A stretch of DNA of 64,000 nucleotides from Planctomycetota bacterium (lineage in GTDB: Bacteria > Planctomycetota > Phycisphaerae > WQYP01): positions 22,382-86,381 of the forward strand of contig JAKAVA010000103.1 in NCBI GenBank assembly GCA_021827645.1. The letters are read 5' to 3'. Of this stretch, positions 60,547 to 64,000 are shown one piece after another (positions within the stretch are counted from its first letter, which is position 1; every line of letters begins with the position of its first letter). The translations under genes and the position numbers were made by a program. The notes below the pieces were generated by a model. That model made no database searches and was not told where the DNA came from. It was given only the letters and a program-made list of their open reading frames with translations.

Positions 60547-61308
60547 ATGGCAAGACAATTCGCCTTAGGGGACGGCGTCGAGTTTGCGGAGAATCCCGAG
60601 CCCCGATGCGCGTGCCTGATGCTGCTGGATACCTCCGGTTCGATGGGCACCGTCGAGGGCGGGGATTACCAAGACCTCGGCTATTCATATACGCAGGACG
60701 GCCAGACCTTCAGGGCGGCTTCCGGTGGCCATACCCGTATCGGCGAGTTGAACGGTGGATTGCAGGTTTACAAGTCCTCCCTCACAGAGGACCCGCTCGC
60801 CGTCAAGCGGGTAGAGGTGTCCGTTATCACGTTCGGCGGCCACGTTGAAACCGTCTGCGATTTCACCACTGTTGACAATTTTGTGCCGCCCGTGCTGCGA
60901 GCCGATGGCGATACGCCGATGGGAGCGGCTATCGTGGCTGGATTGGATGCGCTCGAACGGCGCAAGCTATCGTACAAGGCAAACCGAATCAGCTACTATC
61001 GCCCTTGGGTCCTCCTGCTGACCGACGGCGAGCCGACCGACAGCTGGGACGCAGCGGCGGAGCGAATACGTCGCTTGGAGTCGCAGAGGGCCATGGCGTT
61101 TTTCCCGATAGGCGTTGGCTCGGCGAACATGGAGCTGCTGGCCCAGCTTTCCGGCACCGAGCCGAAGAGGCTTTCGGGGTTGAAGTTCCGCGAGCTATTT
61201 CAGTGGCTCTCGAGATCGCAACTCGCCGTCTCGCGATCCCGGCCTGGCGGCGAAACGGGAAGCGACAGGGTGGCGCTCCCGAAAACGACGGGTTGGGAGG
61301 CGGTATGA
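60547..61308 (+). CDS. TerY-like von Willebrand factor A domain protein
   Basis: CACLMLLDTSGSMGTVEGG (MIDAS DxSxS), DTPMGAAIVAGLDALERRK, PWVLLLTDGEPTDSWDAAAERI. Confidence 0.92.
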   Translation: MARQFALGDGVEFAENPEPRCACLMLLDTSGSMGTVEGGDYQDLGYSYTQDGQTFRAASGGHTRIGELNGGLQVYKSSLTEDPLAVKRVEVSVITFGGHVETVCDFTTVDNFVPPVLRADGDTPMGAAIVAGLDALERRKLSYKANRISYYRPWVLLLTDGEPTDSWDAAAERIRRLESQRAMAFFPIGVGSANMELLAQLSGTEPKRLSGLKFRELFQWLSRSQLAVSRSRPGGETGSDRVALPKTTGWEAV

Positions 61309-62111
61309 CGCCGCCGGCGCCGTGGCGTGTTTGTTCCGCAGCGGTTGTCGGGCGGAGCCACCGCGAAAACGGGTTAGGCTGCCAAGACTGCTGCCTCTGC
61401 GGTTGCCTACGCCGGGGCGGCCGGACCTTCGCGGTGGGCGTCGTCGCCGACGGAGCGGGCAGCTCAAGGCACGGACGGCTCGGGGCGCAGCTCGCCTGCA
61501 AAGCCCTTTGGGCCTCCGCAGGTCGCTTGGCTAAATATTACCCGCAGTTGGGATGCGTCGGACGCGACCAGGTCGTCGCAGTATTCCGGGAGGCGAGGGA
61601 CTCGATCCTCGGCCGGGCCCGGCGGCGTGTGGCGCGCGACTACGCGACAACGGCGGCCCTCGCGATCCTCGGTCCCGACGGGTGCGTCTTTGCGTCAGTG
61701 GGTGATTCTGTCCTGGTCACCCGAGGCCCAAGCGGCTACCAGCCCGTTTTTTGGCCTGAGAACGGGGAGTTCGCCAGCACGACGTCCTTCCTCACCGAGG
61801 GCGATTTCGGGGACCACCTCCAGTTTGAGGCGAGGTCTAGCGCCGTGGAGGAACTCGCGATGTTTACCGACGGCCTGAGCCCAGTCGCATTGAATTTGGG
61901 TCTCCGGGCTGCGCACGGGCCGTTCTTTTCCCCGCTCTTCCTCCAACTTACGGCCGCCTCGCGGCGGCGTACACCGCGACGCGACGTGGAGCGCGGCCTG
62001 CGCCGATTCCTCTCGTCCGAAGCGCTGGAGCGGCGCCTCGAGGACGACCGATCACTCGTCCTCATTTGCTCAAGAAAGCGGGGTAGCGGTGGCGGCGATC
62101 TACGTCGATGA
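61305..62111 (+). CDS. PP2C-like Ser/Thr phosphatase
   Basis: GRSHRENGLGCQDCC, FAVGVVADGAGSSRHGRLGAQLA, DYATTAALAILGPDGCVFASVGDSVLV, EELAMFTDGL, DDRSLVLI; ATGA overlap with vWA gene. Confidence 0.9.
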   Translation: MTPPAPWRVCSAAVVGRSHRENGLGCQDCCLCGCLRRGGRTFAVGVVADGAGSSRHGRLGAQLACKALWASAGRLAKYYPQLGCVGRDQVVAVFREARDSILGRARRRVARDYATTAALAILGPDGCVFASVGDSVLVTRGPSGYQPVFWPENGEFASTTSFLTEGDFGDHLQFEARSSAVEELAMFTDGLSPVALNLGLRAAHGPFFSPLFLQLTAASRRRTPRRDVERGLRRFLSSEALERRLEDDRSLVLICSRKRGSGGGDLRR

Positions 62112-64000
62112 TCACGATCGTCCGCTCAGCCTCGGGAAGCGCGTCGGAACCGGCGGCGAGGGTGAGGTCTGGGAACTTTCCGGGGGCCCGCCGCGTGTAG
62201 TAAAGCTTTACCATAAACGCCCCCTACCGCAGGACGTCTTTGCCAAGCTCAGGGCGATGGTGGCCATGGGATCGGACGGCCTTCGAGAGGCGGCCGCCTG
62301 GCCCGAGTCGATCGTCATGGACTCAGGGGGCGCCGCGCACGGGTTCGTTATGCCGTTCGCCGGAGGAAGAGAAATCCACGACATCTACACGGCCGCCTCG
62401 CGTTCCAAATATTTTCCGGCCGCGAGCTGGAGATTTCTGGTCGGCGTTGGGCGCAACCTTGCGGCGGCACTGGAGACCCTGCACGAGCACGGTGCCGTCG
62501 TTGGCGACTTTAACCAGCGCAACGTGCGCGTCGAGAAGGATGGCAAAGTAAAATTTGTCGACTGCGACTCATTCCAGATCAGAACCAACGGTCCCCCCTT
62601 TCGCGCTGCCGGGGTCGGCGTGGACGAGTACCTGCCACCGGAGCTGCAGGGCCACGACCTGCGCGAAGTCGTATTCACGGAGGAGCACGACAACTTTGCC
62701 CTTGCGATCATCATTTTCCAGCTCCTCTACCTCGGCAGGCACCCCTTTTTCCCCAATCCGGGCGGGGACCTCGTAGCTGCGCGCGGGGAGCTAATCAGAA
62801 AAGGGATCTGTGTGTTCTTGCATCCGCCGGAGCAGTTCCCTCCGCCCGGCATCGCCGGGGTGCCCGAGGGGCTGCTATCGATGTTCAAGGGCGCGCTCCT
62901 GGGTGGATTGGGACGCGGCAGGCCGACGGCAGGGCAGTGGAGGGAGGCGCTCGGCAGCCTCTACGGGCAACTGAAAGCCTGCTCCGCCGACCCGTCCGGC
63001 CACCTGTTCTTCGGGGGCATGGGGGCTTGCCCCTGGTGCGGGGCGTCTGGTGGCCCGCTGGGCGGTTACGACCCCTTCGCAAATGTGGGCATGGTTTATT
63101 GGAGGCAATTTTCAGTGCGGCACCTCGCCGAGCAGGCCGACCCGTTGCGCCGACGGATTGAATCGCTCGCCCTCCCCATCCCCGCGGTGAAAATTCCGCA
63201 CCTGACCGCCTCCGCCGGGCGGCTCCCAAAGGAAGTGGAAGATGCGATCGCGAGGATCGGCACACGTCCGGCGTGGCGTGAGGTTCTGTTATGGAAGGAA
63301 CTGCGAACCGTGCGCCGCGAGGTCGAACAGCGCCGCAAGGCGCTCTCCCTGGCGCGGGATGGTATTCGGTCACTTTGGGATGAGCACGAGAAGCTCCGAG
63401 CCCGAGCCGATGGGGTTGCGAGGGCTTGCCGGAGCCATGCGGAGCCTTTGCTCGCGAAGCTATCCCACTTGCCGGAGGCTTACCAGGCGGCATTGGGTGA
63501 GAAACAATCCGCTCTGTCGCGGGGAGATCTCTCCGAGTTCCTGCGCAGCCGAAAAATCGCCGACGCGGGCCTTGGGCTGCCGCGGACCGTTGTGTCCTCA
63601 TTAGAGTCTGCTGGCGTCGTCACAGCCGCCGACATAGACGTGGAGGGTGGGCCGTACTTCCGGCAGGTATACCGTGGGCAACAAGTCAAGATCAAGGTGC
63701 GCGGTATCGGGCCAAGGCGACGGGAGCTACTGGTTTTTTGGCGGCAGCGGCTCGAGCAGACATTCAGGCCTAAGGGGGAGCTGCCGGACGCAGTGATTGC
63801 GGCCCTGAAGAGGAAGGCGGCTGACGACGGGGCACGGCTCCGCGCTGAGTGCAAGGCGATTGTTGAGGGGGCCGAGCCCGGATTATTCACGGTCATCGCG
63901 GCAGTGCTGAGATATGCATGGTTGTATATACATCGGTGGCATGGCTGCAGGTTTTTTACGGTTGTGGGCAGAAGGCCCCCTTACCCCCATTGGCCGATCG
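62089..64000 (+). CDS. Ser/Thr kinase-like protein with zinc ribbon and helix-hairpin-helix (YegI-like), open at right edge
   Basis: Manual translation from GTG at 62089: LGKRVGTGGEGEVWELSGGPPRVVKLYHK, LHEHGAVVGDFNQRNVRVEKDGKVKFVDCDSFQI, EYLPPELQGHD, DNFALAIIIFQLLYLGRHPFF, CPWCGASGG, VKIKVRGIGPRRRELLVFWRQRLEQTF. No stop before 64000; absent from the ORF track because it is open-ended. Confidence 0.9.
   Translation, partial: MAAIYVDDHDRPLSLGKRVGTGGEGEVWELSGGPPRVVKLYHKRPLPQDVFAKLRAMVAMGSDGLREAAAWPESIVMDSGGAAHGFVMPFAGGREIHDIYTAASRSKYFPAASWRFLVGVGRNLAAALETLHEHGAVVGDFNQRNVRVEKDGKVKFVDCDSFQIRTNGPPFRAAGVGVDEYLPPELQGHDLREVVFTEEHDNFALAIIIFQLLYLGRHPFFPNPGGDLVAARGELIRKGICVFLHPPEQFPPPGIAGVPEGLLSMFKGALLGGLGRGRPTAGQWREALGSLYGQLKACSADPSGHLFFGGMGACPWCGASGGPLGGYDPFANVGMVYWRQFSVRHLAEQADPLRRRIESLALPIPAVKIPHLTASAGRLPKEVEDAIARIGTRPAWREVLLWKELRTVRREVEQRRKALSLARDGIRSLWDEHEKLRARADGVARACRSHAEPLLAKLSHLPEAYQAALGEKQSALSRGDLSEFLRSRKIADAGLGLPRTVVSSLESAGVVTAADIDVEGGPYFRQVYRGQQVKIKVRGIGPRRRELLVFWRQRLEQTFRPKGELPDAVIAALKRKAADDGARLRAECKAIVEGAEPGLFTVIAAVLRYAWLYIHRWHGCRFFTVVGRRPPYPHWPI

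Noticed and set aside
1-64000. CRISPR arrays, rRNA, prophage structural genes, integrases
   Set aside because: No regularly spaced direct repeats, rRNA-like segments, capsid/terminase genes or tyrosine/serine recombinases were seen on reading.

Overview
About 64 kb of bacterial chromosome, moderately GC-rich. Gene content (many small exported proteins, sulfatase, HExxH and glycan genes, Lgt-like/radical-SAM pair) suggests a Planctomycetes/PVC-type organism, but no rRNA is present to prove it. Housekeeping genes include hisS (cut by the left edge), rlmN, argJ, thiC with a TPP riboswitch, aguA/aguB, an IscA-type gene, dnaA, argB, argF and rph. Accessory content includes: (i) a two-component system whose sensor carries a His-rich extracytoplasmic loop, next to a secreted His-repeat protein; (ii) a glycan/exopolysaccharide operon with a glycoside-hydrolase-like/GT2 fusion; (iii) a mercury-resistance locus (MerR, Cys-rich exported peptide, MerA, MerT-MerP fusion) with a recognisable MerR operator; (iv) a decayed glycan-foraging region with IS5- and ISAs1-type transposase remnants; (v) an operon of a non-canonical Lgt-like membrane protein (interrupted at a G8 tract), a COG1964/Tes-like radical SAM enzyme and a small TM protein; (vi) a RloA/RloB (AbiL-like) pair and a TerY-P-type vWA/PP2C/kinase triad at the right edge. 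The strongest candidates for under-described biology are the Lgt-like/radical SAM operon, the vWA/PP2C/kinase triad beside RloAB, the Cys-rich mer peptide and the His-rich sensor system. All calls were made by reading translations; no searches were run.
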